Below are positions 20,635-30,444 of a stretch of 64,000 nt of DNA, in pieces; position 1 is the stretch's first letter, and the number at the start of each line of letters is the position of its first letter. Below the pieces are notes generated by a model. It made no database searches. It was not told the origin of the DNA and saw only the letters and a program-made list of their open reading frames with translations. The position numbers and the translations under genes were made by a program. Origin of the DNA: Adiantum capillus-veneris (Eukaryota > Streptophyta > Polypodiopsida > Polypodiales > Pteridaceae); contig CM043967.1 in assembly GCA_014529385.2 (NCBI GenBank), positions 131,127,182 through 131,191,181 on the forward strand. The letters run 5' to 3'.

Positions 20635-21180
20635 TCACTTGTATGTTTTAAGAGGCAATATGTTAGGGTTTGTGGCTTGAGTGGTAGGGCTAAGAGTTGG
20701 TTTCTGCATTGTGACACCCCCAATCTCCCAATCAATAGTGCATTTGGTGGCTATCATCCACGTGCATCCTAGGTTTATATTACCCTCCATAGTTCTAGCA
20801 GGCATGACCAAAAAGTCTTGAGCTACAACCCCATTGTCATAATTGACAGAAGCATGCCAGATTCCAAAACCCACAGTTTTTTTCTTGTTGACACCCTTGA
20901 CTTGGATAATACTCTCAGATAGAGGTGGCTTCCCTAACTGACACCACACCCCATATGATAGCAGATTATACTTAACACCCGTGTCCAATAAGGCGTTGTA
21001 TAGCACTTTTTCATAGGTGCTATTTAGCTCAATAGGGTATCGTAGATGTGTGTCAGAGTCCAACCAATCATCCTCTAATTCAACGTGGAATGCATGTGTA
21101 ACTCCAAGGTTAGCTTCTCGTTGGTGTCTTATTCGTTGTTGTCGCTCTTTAGCCTCCGCTTGAGCTTGTATCTTCTTCAA
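20635..21180 (-). CDS. Second retropepsin-like domain, 3' of integrase (element A)
   Basis: 181 codons. Residues 1-25 are a charged, probably helical segment (KKIQAQAEAKERQQRIRHQRE). Residues about 50-160 read as an aspartic protease of retroviral type: NALLDTGVKYNLLS (the catalytic DTG, near residue 67), VWCQLGKPPLSES, a flap region VKGVNKKKTVGFGIW, VVAQDFLVMPAR, then the conserved end NINLGCTWMIATKCTIDW (ILG-W type). The fold landmarks are all present, and better preserved than in the element's normal protease. It starts 4 bp inside the end of the integrase C-terminal frame, so it belongs to the 3' end of pol. A canonical protease is also present upstream (23340-23913). A transferred host protease is less likely given the retroelement-type motifs. 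Confidence 0.65.
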   Translation of the reverse strand: MKKIQAQAEAKERQQRIRHQREANLGVTHAFHVELEDDWLDSDTHLRYPIELNSTYEKVLYNALLDTGVKYNLLSYGVWCQLGKPPLSESIIQVKGVNKKKTVGFGIWHASVNYDNGVVAQDFLVMPARTMEGNINLGCTWMIATKCTIDWEIGGVTMQKPTLSPTTQATNPNILPLKTYK

Positions 21181-21665
21181 TTCTGTTTGTGCCTTGGCTG
21201 CCTTTTTTGATGGATGGCATGTAGCTCCTCTTGGCTTAAAGGATCATAATATCTGTTAACTTTGCTACCACTGAGGAGTCTGATGGTTTCAACTTTATCA
21301 AGAGTCTCCACACGAATGGTTCCTTGTGGGGTGATTTCACATACTCTATATGGTCCTTTTCTCGCATTTTTCAACTTTTTCTTTTCATTACGCACTCCAT
21401 ACACAGGACTTTATCACCAACATTGATATCCTTGTTCTTTAGATGATGGTCAAACCATTTCTTCCTCTTATCTTTCTCCACAAGTGCGTTTTGCACAGCC
21501 AATTGCCTTTCTTCATCTAGCCTCTCAAGGATATATAAGCACTCAACTAAAGGGTTACCATCTCAACCTTCTTGTGAAGCTACACACGGACTAGGAACTA
21601 CAAACTCCATGGCATAACTGCTTCTTGGCCATATATCATTTTGAATGGTGTACAATTAATGGCCA
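21177..21665 (-). pseudogene. Element A integrase, end of core and C-terminal domain
   Basis: From 21665 leftward the minus strand reads the end of an integrase core (INCTPFKMIYGQEAVMP), then a frameshifted linker with LAVQNALVEKDKRKKWFDHH. At 21404-21177 comes the C-terminal domain: KGPYRVCEITPQGTIRVETLDK and LLSGSKVNRYYDPL. The zinc-binding part and catalytic core are missing, because RT at 21666 runs directly into this segment. Confidence 0.7.
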
Positions 21666-22370
21666 CTATGTAGGAAAGGCTGTTTTATCTTGGTCCTCTA
21701 GCACAATTATGATTTGATTGTAGCCAGAGTACCCATCTAAAAAGCTATAAGCTTCCTTCCCTGCAACTCTTTCAAGCACATGTTTTGAATATGGCAAGGG
21801 GTAATGGTCCCTCCTAGTGGCGGCATTGACCTTCTTGAGATCCATGCACACTCTAAGTTTCCTATTCTTTTTTGGCACAATCACTGTTGGAGACACCCAT
21901 TTTGAGTGCTCAATAGGGTATATGAATCCGCATTTCACAAGCTTTTCAATCTCTTCTTGAACGATCTTTCCATATTTAGGATTCATTGGGTAGGGTTTTT
22001 GCTGAATACGTTTAGCCATGCTATTCTTGGGGATTGTGTGTTGCACCAAGGAAGGTGGAAGACCTTTCATATCATGATATGTCCAAGCAAATATATCCCT
22101 GGATTCCTTGAGAAGTTCTTTAAGTACACACTCCTCATTCTCCATAAGATCTTGGGCAATGAAAACAAGTTTGGACTCTTCTCCTGGGTCTGCTAACTCT
22201 ATTTCCTTAACTATCACTGGACAATCATAGACTTCGTTGCTTCCATCGATAGGTTTTCTTTGAGCCTTTGTATACACAACCTTACGTTCCTCTGTGGTGT
22301 AGTATTTGAAATGTTCAGGTGCAGGGTGTAAGTCTGTGGGGTCCTGTTGTTCTGTGGACTGTGATTTCAC
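21666..22370 (-). pseudogene. Element A reverse transcriptase, N-terminal half
   Basis: Contains DIFAWTYHDMKGLPPSLVQH, FIYPIEHSKWVSPTVIVPKKN, LRVCMDLKKVNAATRRDHYPLP and FLDGYSGYNQIIIVLEDQDKTAFPT. These are the RT lead-in and motifs 1 to about 3 of Ty3 elements. The YxDD loop, thumb, RNase H and most of integrase are gone. The sequence after TAFPT is already the end of integrase, so about 2 kb was deleted. Confidence 0.8.
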
Positions 22371-22542
22371 TTCTGATTCCTTTTGTTGTTGAGCTAACCC
22401 TCAATTTTTTTGTCTCCTTACGGTACAACTCAAATTTGGCTTTTTTGTAGCCTCTAGTTGTGCGATGTGAATGGGTTGTGGACTACACCACATAACGCTT
22501 TGAAGGTATTCACCCTAGTTATCTACCAACTTCCAATGAGCA

Positions 22543-23139
22543 TCACATGCCCCTATATAATGAAGCCATTCTGTGGTAGATTTCTTCATTTACTCTAGCA
22601 CGCACATTTGCTTGATATTGTTGTCTCTTATATCTCTTACTCTTCTTGTCTAATTTTTTATTACGGTCAATCTCTAGTGAAGAGTCACTAGATGAATCAC
22701 TACTTGTGTCTTCTGCTCCCTTGGATAGATTGTCATCTAGATTACGATTGGGCCCTGAATGGTTTGTCCCCACATTTGCACTAAGATTTAACTTAGATTC
22801 TTTGTCCTCAGAGTCAATTTCAATTGATGGTTCTGACCCCAAATCGTGTGGGATATAGTCTTGTGAGACGCTACTGGTTCCAATGCCAGTCGAACCTTCA
22901 TCTTGTAGGTCATCAGAAGCTATATGCATTGCTTCTAGCATATTTAAGGGTATGAGTGGTGGCATTTCATCCCCCTCAGATGTTACCCAAGTCGTCCCCC
23001 TATTTCCCCAAGTGTCTATGGTTGCTTCTAGGTGGACCCAATCCACATTATCTGACTCAATCATCCTAGGTAGTACATCCATACAAGGAGAATCTTTCCC
23101 AACATTAGTGTCCATTTTACATGTGTAACAATACTGCAA
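22543..23139 (-). CDS. Element A acidic/Ser-rich linker between protease and RT
   Basis: 198 codons of low-complexity polyprotein. It is rich in Asp, Ser and Glu (DTSSDSSSDSSLEIDRNKK), then basic (KKSKRYKRQQYQANVR). It connects the protease region with RT. Linkers of this sort are common in large Ty3 elements and give no function by themselves. Confidence 0.5.
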   Translation of the reverse strand: MQYCYTCKMDTNVGKDSPCMDVLPRMIESDNVDWVHLEATIDTWGNRGTTWVTSEGDEMPPLIPLNMLEAMHIASDDLQDEGSTGIGTSSVSQDYIPHDLGSEPSIEIDSEDKESKLNLSANVGTNHSGPNRNLDDNLSKGAEDTSSDSSSDSSLEIDRNKKLDKKSKRYKRQQYQANVRARVNEEIYHRMASLYRGM

Positions 23140-23339
23140 TGGGGCCTAGTGAACTGTGGTGTCAGATCTATGATCAATTATAAACCTGTTTCCTAGAGGA
23201 TGTGCTCGACCAGTTACAAGATCTACTCGAATAACAGAGTCTTAGAACTGCAAGTAGACTTAGTTTTTACACCATTCATGCACCATTTTTGCTTCCCTCA
23301 TGAAAGGACGACCTAAAATCTTCTCAGCTGCCATAATGT

Positions 23340-23913
23340 GCATAGAGAAATCCATAACAATGAAGGTATTTCTTATTTTATGTCAAAATACCTTGATCTT
23401 GAGATCTTCTAGCATCCCAATAGGTTTAACAATAGACCCATTAGCCATCTTTACTTCTATGGTTGTGGTCCCAAGGTGAGGTCTTCCCATAGTTTCCTAG
23501 AAATTTTTAGTCACAATGCTAACCCTAGATCCACCATCAAGGATTCCCTTCATAGTTAATCCCTTGGTAGTGATTGGTATGGTTGCATTGGATTCATCGC
23601 CCTCAAAATATTGTCCCAACTTGTTAACAGGTATTTCTACAACAGGGTTCTCATCTAGGCTGGGTTGTGGATCTAAGTGTTCCTCCATTATTGGCATCTC
23701 CCTAGCTCCATCCATCTGTGCAAATTGTGGTAGCCCGACCTTCAGTTCTCCATTGAGAAAAGCTCGAAGAGCTAAGAATAGCTCAGGGTCTCCATAAAGT
23801 TTGGACGTGATGGTGGTTCTAACTTTTGAAGCCATGAAATCCATCAATTTGGCAATGTTTAATGGCACCTTTTGGGCTTCAATCCCTTGACGTGGGGAGG
23901 ATGGGATCTCCAT
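23340..23913 (-). pseudogene. Element A canonical protease
   Basis: The Met frame 23913-23497 carries TKGLTMKGILDGGSRVSIVTKNF, a retropepsin start with DGGS at the active site. After a stop the same frame goes on to about 23340, with TTTIEVKMANGSIVKPIG, TFIVMDFSMH and AEKILGRPFM (the ILG motif of the protease C-terminus). It sits before RT, the normal Ty3 position. Element B has the same region at 49106-49545, which breaks off inside the DGG motif. Confidence 0.7.
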
Positions 23914-23926
23914 TTCTTTGATAGGG

Positions 23927-25360
23927 TCAGGTAGTCCCTGTAAAAATTCTTTCTAACAAGAAGTGAGTATGCCCACTTTCCCATGACTTTAAGTCACTTC
24001 CTTCTTGGATGACACTAGGTATGGCTAGGGGTCTATGGACTTTGAGAGGTTGGTGTTGCGTAGGAAACAATGTGTCTGTAATTTGGATCTGCCTAGGTGT
24101 TGGTTCTAGGTCCCTTTGGGTATCTTCTACCAAACTCCTTAATTGCTTGACTTACTCGATCTCCTTTGTAGGGTTTGGATAAGTTCCTATCTTCTTCTTG
24201 GCTCCTAGCCATTGTGGCTCATCACGCTCTTCCTTGTTGGTTTCTTTCTTAGTGGTCGTTTTGGTCTCCATGGTTTCACCTAAATCACAATCCTCGTTAG
24301 CGTCGTTCATATATATGGGGTTGTCACCAGTCCCTATGTTGGTCTTTGAACTGGGGTCTAACTTCGTTGCTTTTTGCGATCTCTTCCTTTGTGTTTTCTT
24401 CTTCTTCTCAGATTAGGCAATTGATGCCGTGTCTCTTTCTTCAAGAGTATAATTTTGTTTTTGGAGCATAGATTGAGTGCGTACGTTTATTGGTACCATA
24501 GGTGTACTTTGTAACCTTAATGGCGTGATCTTTGGTGCATTTGGATTATTCAGACATTGGGCAATCAAATGATCTATGCCACATTTATTACACATGATAT
24601 CGGCATTGTAGACGTGCTCGCTTGATTGGTTTGCATTAGTGTAGCCTTCTTTTTTAGCCTAATAGGAAACTCGGCCACACGATGTGGACCTCCACACTCA
24701 TAGCATTGAAGAGGTGGTCTCTTAGCAGGGTAATTGATATTTTGGCTTCTTGTAGCAAGAGTAGCTACTTGATAGACAGGTTTCACTTGTCCCCTATAGT
24801 CCTCCATGTAGTATTGTAGTCTTTCTTCAAGCGCATCAATCCCATAGGAAATATTATGGTCTATATCTTTCTTCCAAACAAGCAATAGATGACTCACAAC
24901 CCACTTGATTCACAAAAGTGATTCTCAGATGTGGTGGTTGTGGTCCTAGCACTAGAGGTGGTAAAAGTGTTGTTTGAACAACATTTTGGGCCCTAGGAAC
25001 CATGTGTTGTGACATTTGTTCAAGAGGTGGGGTAGGCATCAATACAAGCACTTGAGGTGTGTTTGTCCATGCTAAGGTTGGTCTATTGGCTATTGCGTGC
25101 TTAAATACTATGCAATCCTTAGCTTGATGATACCTTCCACAGGCATTGCAATTCCCATTGAATTTTACTCTAAAAGCAGGGCATTCATTGGTACTATGCG
25201 GACCATAGCATACTAAGCACCATTGTTGCTCCCTTCTTGGATACAAATGATCATGTTGTGGAGCACGATTGTCTCTAAGACTCTCTTGAATGGCCTTGGT
25301 GAGATCTACTAAAGTCATCTCAGATATCTTTGGCTCCTTAGCTATAGGCTTTAGGGTCAT
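23927..25360 (-). pseudogene. Element A Gag nucleocapsid region with four zinc knuckles
   Basis: Three overlapping frames hold the Gag C-terminus. The CCHC motifs are CLVCYGPHSTNEC (25219-25181), CNACGRYHQAKDC (25150-25112), CYECGGPHRVAEF (24705-24667; the last Cys is Phe here but Cys in element B) and CNKCGIDHLIAQC (24592-24554). They share the CX2CX3HX4C spacing, one residue shorter before the His than the usual CX2CX4HX4C. They would bind genomic RNA. A long acidic/Pro-rich region (24413-23927) leads to the protease. Confidence 0.7.
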
Positions 25361-25444
25361 TGTCTAATGCCATGATGCTTGTGAGCTAGTAGATTTAGGC
25401 TCAGCACACACTCTTTCTCCTTGAATCATTAAATTATCCTCCAA

Positions 25445-26143
25445 TTAAATCGCATTGGTGGTGATTCCTTCCCAAGTCGTGATACCTCTAATGACTAGGC
25501 CATTGTAGATATCCTCATGTCTTGATCCCCTAATGAATCTATCAAGCAATTGATTATTATTGAAGCACTCATTTGGATTACAACGATAATTCAAATGCTT
25601 CAAGCGACCAATAAAGTCTCTCACCGACTCTCCTTTCTCTCGTTGGGCTTTCTCGAGCTGAGAGGCTACACCACAAAGCACTCCGTCTGATATGTATTCT
25701 TTTAAGAAAAATCTCATAAGAGTAGGGTAAATCATTTTTTCTTCTTCCCTTAGGGTTCTATACCAATCCCAAGCCTTCCCACTTAAGGTTAGGCTTGAAG
25801 CATTACTCTTATGCAGGTTATTGGGTTCTCCTAGAGAATCAAATATTTGTTCAAACACTTCAATATGCTTTCTCACATCCCCGTCTCTACTAAATTCTTG
25901 TGTGAGCCTGGCTGTTTGTATTGCCTTACTTCTAGGCTCTCTATCAGGAGTGCTACACATATTATCAGCAATAGATCGGCCGATAGCTTTAGCAAATGTT
26001 ACCAAGTCACCTAAGTGAGTAGGCACTGTGGGTGAAGGCACTCCAGAGACTACATGTGGAGTAGGTATTGGCATTGGACTTGGCGCATAGGAAGCCCTTG
26101 GGTTCCAAGTTTGGTACGGTGTTTGTGCCATGTGGTAGCCCAA
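25445..26143 (-). CDS. Element A Gag capsid domain
   Basis: 232 codons. After a Pro-rich lead comes the retrotransposon gag (capsid) domain: KHIEVFEQIFDSLGEPN, LTLSGKAWDWYRTL, MRFFLKEYISDGVL and REKGESVRDFIGRLKHLNYRC. It forms the virus-like particle core. The frame ends 80 bp before the nucleocapsid frame, with stops between. The homologous segment in element B is 47100-47726. Confidence 0.75.
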   Translation of the reverse strand: MGYHMAQTPYQTWNPRASYAPSPMPIPTPHVVSGVPSPTVPTHLGDLVTFAKAIGRSIADNMCSTPDREPRSKAIQTARLTQEFSRDGDVRKHIEVFEQIFDSLGEPNNLHKSNASSLTLSGKAWDWYRTLREEEKMIYPTLMRFFLKEYISDGVLCGVASQLEKAQREKGESVRDFIGRLKHLNYRCNPNECFNNNQLLDRFIRGSRHEDIYNGLVIRGITTWEGITTNAI

Positions 26144-26196
26144 ATTTCATATGTGTGGCCCTGGGCATAGCAGAAGTCGGATGTGACATGCTAATG

Positions 26197-27532
26197 CTAG
26201 CCAATATGGTCCCATGGAAATAACAGCTTGGGTGTTGTGGTTGTGGAGTATAGGTTGTTGAAACAATGGGAGGGGTAGGAACTACATGCGTATGAGGACC
26301 TATAGGTGTATACAATTGGTACACATTGTAGGTACTGTTGCAGGCATTGAGCTACCATGTAGCGGTGCTTTACTAACAAATGAGGTCCATGGTGTGTTTC
26401 TTGGCATGCCCATCCTTGGGGTAGGCATGGTAGCCGTGGTGTCATCAAGGAAAATATGAGCTAGACATGGAAAGGTAAAGCTATCACTTGTGGGCTCAGA
26501 TTACACTAAGACCTCTGGCGAAACAACATACGGAGGATCCATCGGACTTACTGAGGGAGTCTCCATTTGCAATAAGGTTGTTTATTTAGCCTTTCCTATA
26601 TCCAAGAATCTCATGAGACCTGTTGAAGTCATGTGGATCCCTTGTTCTGTCTCTCTAGCTCAATAACCCTATGGATGACCTCACAAACTCTTTGTTGTTG
26701 ATCATCTACACTAGTAGCACCCGTTGTGGATTGTAGGACATCTAACCAATCCACGTGATAGGTGTGACCTGTGTATAGGTCGGTTAGACTTTCATTTGTA
26801 GTTCATACTCCCAGTTCTGATTTAGGAACGCTCCATCTAGGATTGAGGTGCTAGGGGTGTCTTTTGAACTAGATACAACGTGGCTCTCTATGAGTTGACC
26901 CTTAGTAGTCGCTAATTCAGGAGCACTCCATTGCTCTCCTAGAAAGTCTATTAACATAGGGGCTTTTGCTTTTAACTCTCTTCGTTGCTCCGCCTTGCGT
27001 AAGCTCTCGATTTCTTTTTCCCTAGCCGCAATGATATATCGCTCAGCCTCTTGCACTTCGGAAAGGCTTCTACCATTAGGTAATATTACCTCGGAGGGAA
27101 ATATCTCTAAAGAGTCAGGGGGTGTAGTGAATGGAGTATTCACGTGCACACACTCTAAGAGCATGGAGTCTACGTTGGTCATGAATGGAAAAATTTACTT
27201 CCCCACCCCCCTCATTTACATCGTTAGCTCCATGTTCGGAGCAAGTGGCTCTACTAAAGATTTCCTTCAAGAAACTAAGCACGCTCAATCCGGACCGTGG
27301 GCCCATGGCATGCATATCTTGGCTTGAGCTATTGATTAGGCATTGGGTAACCCTCCATGATGTCATAGTCAGAGGAAGAGTCACTAGCCACTATGTTTGG
27401 GTCTTGGGTTATACTACATTGGGTCCCCATCGAGGGTCTGGAACGTAAGGTAGGTGGACATTGAGAACCCATGTATGTTGAAGTGCTCGCTAGTTGATCA
27501 ACCTCTAGCAAACGACCAAAGTGTAGATTCAT
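26197..27532 (-). pseudogene. Element A Gag N-terminal region
   Basis: Probable Gag start near 27532 (MNLHFGRLLEVDQLAS). It continues through DSSSDYDIMEGYPMP, a Glu/Lys-rich helix (ERYIIAAREKEIESLRKAEQRRELK at 27182-26784, shown here in name only as a predicted coiled coil), then a Pro/Thr-rich region. Several stops and frame changes are present. Element B preserves the same order at 45836-47155. Confidence 0.6.
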
Positions 27533-28263
27533 GTGCCTTTGTCACCCTACAAGCGTTGGTGAATACCCTCGATGGTTAACCGTTTGATATTTTAGGTGTT
27601 TTGCACCCCTTTTTCACTCGTTTTTTATGTCTTTTTACGATCGGTTTTTGGATTAGAGCGTGTGGTAGCTCAAAACGAACATATTTCTCAGGGGGTCATG
27701 GTGTGATTTACATCACATAATTTAGTTACCCAAAGCTCCATTGGTCCTCAAAAGGGTCGATTTTTACTTAGACATGAGGCTAAAATAAGTAATTCTAAAG
27801 GGTGATTGAGGCTTGAGCCTGAGCGTGGGCTTGGGCTTGGGCTTGGGCTTGGGGAATATTCCCGATCCAAGTCCTACCTTTTTTTAAAAAATATTCTTAT
27901 TTATTTGTTTTTGGGGGGATAAGGTCACTGCGCTCGCACCGCGCGTGCGAGCACACACACACCTAACCTACCTACTTGCAACTAACAGAGCTACTGTTAC
28001 TCACTAACACAGTTTTACAACAACTAATTAACTAACAAATCTACTTATTGTACCTTATAGATCTAATACCTTAAAGCTAACACCTTATGAACAAAAAACA
28101 CAGTACATTGCAACACCTTATAACAAAAACAGTACACTGCAGCAAAAACAAAGGTCACAAATCCTTCTCAACAAGACACACACCTTCTTTCTCTACCTTT
28201 CCTACATTTCATAATGCACCACAAAGCAGCATAGAGTTCTATTCGAGCTTAGTGCAGGGCATT
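27533..28263 (-). other. Element A 5' leader
   Basis: Untranslated stretch between primer site and gag. It contains a hexanucleotide array of GGGCTT units (27822-27853), shared with element B at 45500-45540. A hairpin at 27932-27952 has perfect 8-bp arms (GCTCGCAC/GTGCGAGC). T-rich and A-rich tracts flank it. A packaging or dimerisation signal would be expected here, but none can be assigned. Confidence 0.5.
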
Positions 28264-28281
28264 TCCTCCGCAACGGCACCA
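28264..28281 (-). other. Primer-binding site of element A, tRNA-Asp type
   Basis: On the minus strand TGGTGCCGTTGCGGAGGA, which differs at three positions from the sequence complementary to the 3' end of plant tRNA-Asp (TGGCGCCGTTGCCGGGGA). It lies four bases past the LTR end. tRNA-Asp priming is typical of Athila-like elements. Confidence 0.75.
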
Positions 28282-28285
28282 AAAA

Positions 28286-28519
28286 TGTGCACATTTGTCG
28301 CACATGTCAAAGCAAGGGACTTGCCCACACTGTGTGCGAGCCACAAATGGCTGCAAGCACACAAACAGACTAATCTAGCAAGCTCAAGAGAGCAAGGGTG
28401 TGTCACTCACCGCTCTACGCTTGCCTTCATGGAGGATTCCTCGCCACGAAGAAGAGGGAGGTACCGTCGTGCCGCGCTCAACCATCTCACTGCTTTCATG
28501 CCATTGCAATGCTCGATCA

Positions 28520-28611
<92 letters not shown>

Positions 28612-28837
28612 CTCGCATATACACACACACAAGGAGATGAGGAAGATAGAGATGGAGTACGAGCACTCTTCAATTGCACAAATGAGAGAATGAGTGATTT
28701 TTAGGTTTAGGTAACTTTTATATGAGCTCGCTCATTCACACTTAGACGCCCATGCTTATCCAACTAACCCTTGAATGTTCCAATTAGAGTGCACATCTCA
28801 TCGGTGATCACTCTTACCCTTTGCGTATTGGACCAAC
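28286..28837 (-). repeat. 5' LTR of element A, main part
   Basis: Carries TATAAA on the minus strand (28717-28722) and the microsatellite about 90-110 bp downstream. The remaining 44 bp, ending TGTTAACC on the minus strand, are at 32737-32780 beyond the nested Copia. Confidence 0.85.
28523..28608. repeat. (TC)n microsatellite in the 5' LTR of element A
   Basis: About 43 TC units. A short CA run follows at 28618-28631. Confidence 0.95.
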
Positions 28838-29181
28838 TGAAGGGGATCGGAGAGCACCACAGACAGAGAGGGAGAGTGATAAGGAGACACACGACACACA
28901 GATATGGGTGGGGAGACTCAAAGAGTGAGCATCCCCCTATACACTTATGCTATGTATAAGGTATACAAGTCAGTGGGCGCCCAGACTCTGGGCACCTTTC
29001 CCGGAGAGCACCACAGACGGAGAGTGAGAGTGAGAAGGAGACACACGACACACAGATATGGGTGGGGAGACTCAAAGAGTGAGCATCCCCCTATACACTT
29101 ATGCTATGTATAAGGTATACAAGTCAGTGGGCACCCAGACTCTAGGCAGTCGGGCAACGCACAGGCGCCTATATCCCAACA
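28838..29181 (-). repeat. 3' LTR of the nested Copia, with internal tandem duplication
   Basis: 344 bp versus 190 bp for the other LTR. The extra length is a duplication with a period of 154 bp (units starting near 28848 and 29002), covering nearly the whole LTR. Both units contain the ATGGGTGGGGAGACTC block. Confidence 0.85.
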
Positions 29182-29260
29182 ACCTCCCACTTAAAGGCAA
29201 CTGTGCCTTTAAGCAAGAGAACCTATTCTAAAGACTACAAAAGGCGAGAGAAAACCCCTC

Positions 29261-29611
29261 TCAACCGATACCCACTGGCTGGCTGTGATCGTGTGCATCC
29301 GACTGTCCTGCTCCCGTGTAAGTCCATACACCACCAGACGTACCGCACACGTACTGCAAGTATGTACCCAATACCTGAATATCTCCCTCGTGCACTATGC
29401 CATCATCAGTCAACAAACGACTGACAACCCCAACTGCAAATTCTCCCACTGCAGCTGGGATATCCGGTCTCAAGATCAGCATCTCATACATGAGGCCACC
29501 GAATGCCGATGCAATGCTAGCGGGCCTTGCTAGCTCTACGGAGCATGCATCAACATATATATCCCTGGAAATAGGCATCTCTGACTCACAAGGCGTGTCA
29601 GCCACATGCAT
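29261..29611 (-). pseudogene. RT C-terminal scrap of the nested Copia
   Basis: The minus-strand frame contains GGLMYEMLILRPDIPAAVGEF and GVVSRLL, recognisable as the GSLMYAM-x-TRPDIA-x-AVG region near the end of Copia RT. It then reads YLQYVCGTSGGVW, like the start of the RNase H connection. A small insertion (about GEFAVG) disturbs the motif. The catalytic parts are absent. Confidence 0.6.
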
Positions 29612-29673
29612 CTCCTGACTGTCCGCAAAATAAGCATCAACCTGTCGTGCAACCTCAGAGCAAACCAGCTGCT

Positions 29674-30441
29674 CTAGGTGCTACTGGAAGACATATCCTG
29701 CACAACTATATCCCCATGCTCACTATCGAGCATAGAAAGGAATGACTGCATAATCACTGACATCTCAGCCTCCTCTGCAATCATCCACTGCAAACATGAC
29801 CACTCAATCTGTTGTGACTCACTAGAGCTCTCATGCTCTAAGTCCTTATGCATAGACTCTTGCACAACGTCCTCCTGTCGTGACTCACTAGAGCAAGACC
29901 GCTCTACCTGTCTATCCTGCAAAGGAGTATCTCGCACAACTGACTCTCTGCTTTGCTCAGTCACTAGCAAAGCATGCATGTCTGACACCTCTCTGTGTGA
30001 CTGCTCAAGTCGTGCCCCAACTGTGTGCACAATGAGCTCACTACTCTGCACTCCATGCAAAGCACCATACAACCCATGAGCAAAAGAGACTGTCCGGGTC
30101 TCTCGCTCTCTGCATGGCTGTAACAAGATTGAGACTCGACCATCTCGCACCAGTACTATGTGCAATGGGTACCATGTGCCAACTCTAGCACCTCTCGCAA
30201 TCACTAGCGAACCCAAATGCAACGCAAAAGATCGCTCAAGCAGCGATACCCGACATCCACTATCTCGTAACTGTCTGAATGAGATCAAATCCCATCTCAG
30301 ATCTAGCACATAACGCACATGACGCAGGGTAAATCTCATACCACTGGGCAAGGACAAACATACGTCTCCTGCACCCTCAATGTCATACACAACACCATCA
30401 ACCATGTGCACACAACCAAGTCTCCCACTAGAAAACGTGCT
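29674..30441 (-). CDS. Nested Copia protease and Ser/Glu-rich tail
   Basis: Continues the gag-protease frame after the stop at 30442-30444. It begins with the rest of the Copia protease (LPSGMRFTLRHVRYVLDLRWDLIS, like the L-DVRYVPDL-NLIS motif) and the WYPLHIVL lead to integrase. In place of integrase it runs on as about 120 residues rich in Ser, Glu and Gln, with recurring SSES and DVVQ/DIVVQ motifs. Whether this tail is a derived polyprotein hinge or filler is unknown. Confidence 0.5.
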   Translation of the reverse strand, partial: STFSSGRLGCVHMVDGVVYDIEGAGDVCLSLPSGMRFTLRHVRYVLDLRWDLISFRQLRDSGCRVSLLERSFALHLGSLVIARGARVGTWYPLHIVLVRDGRVSILLQPCRERETRTVSFAHGLYGALHGVQSSELIVHTVGARLEQSHREVSDMHALLVTEQSRESVVRDTPLQDRQVERSCSSESRQEDVVQESMHKDLEHESSSESQQIEWSCLQWMIAEEAEMSVIMQSFLSMLDSEHGDIVVQDMSSSST

Positions 30442-30444
30442 AAA

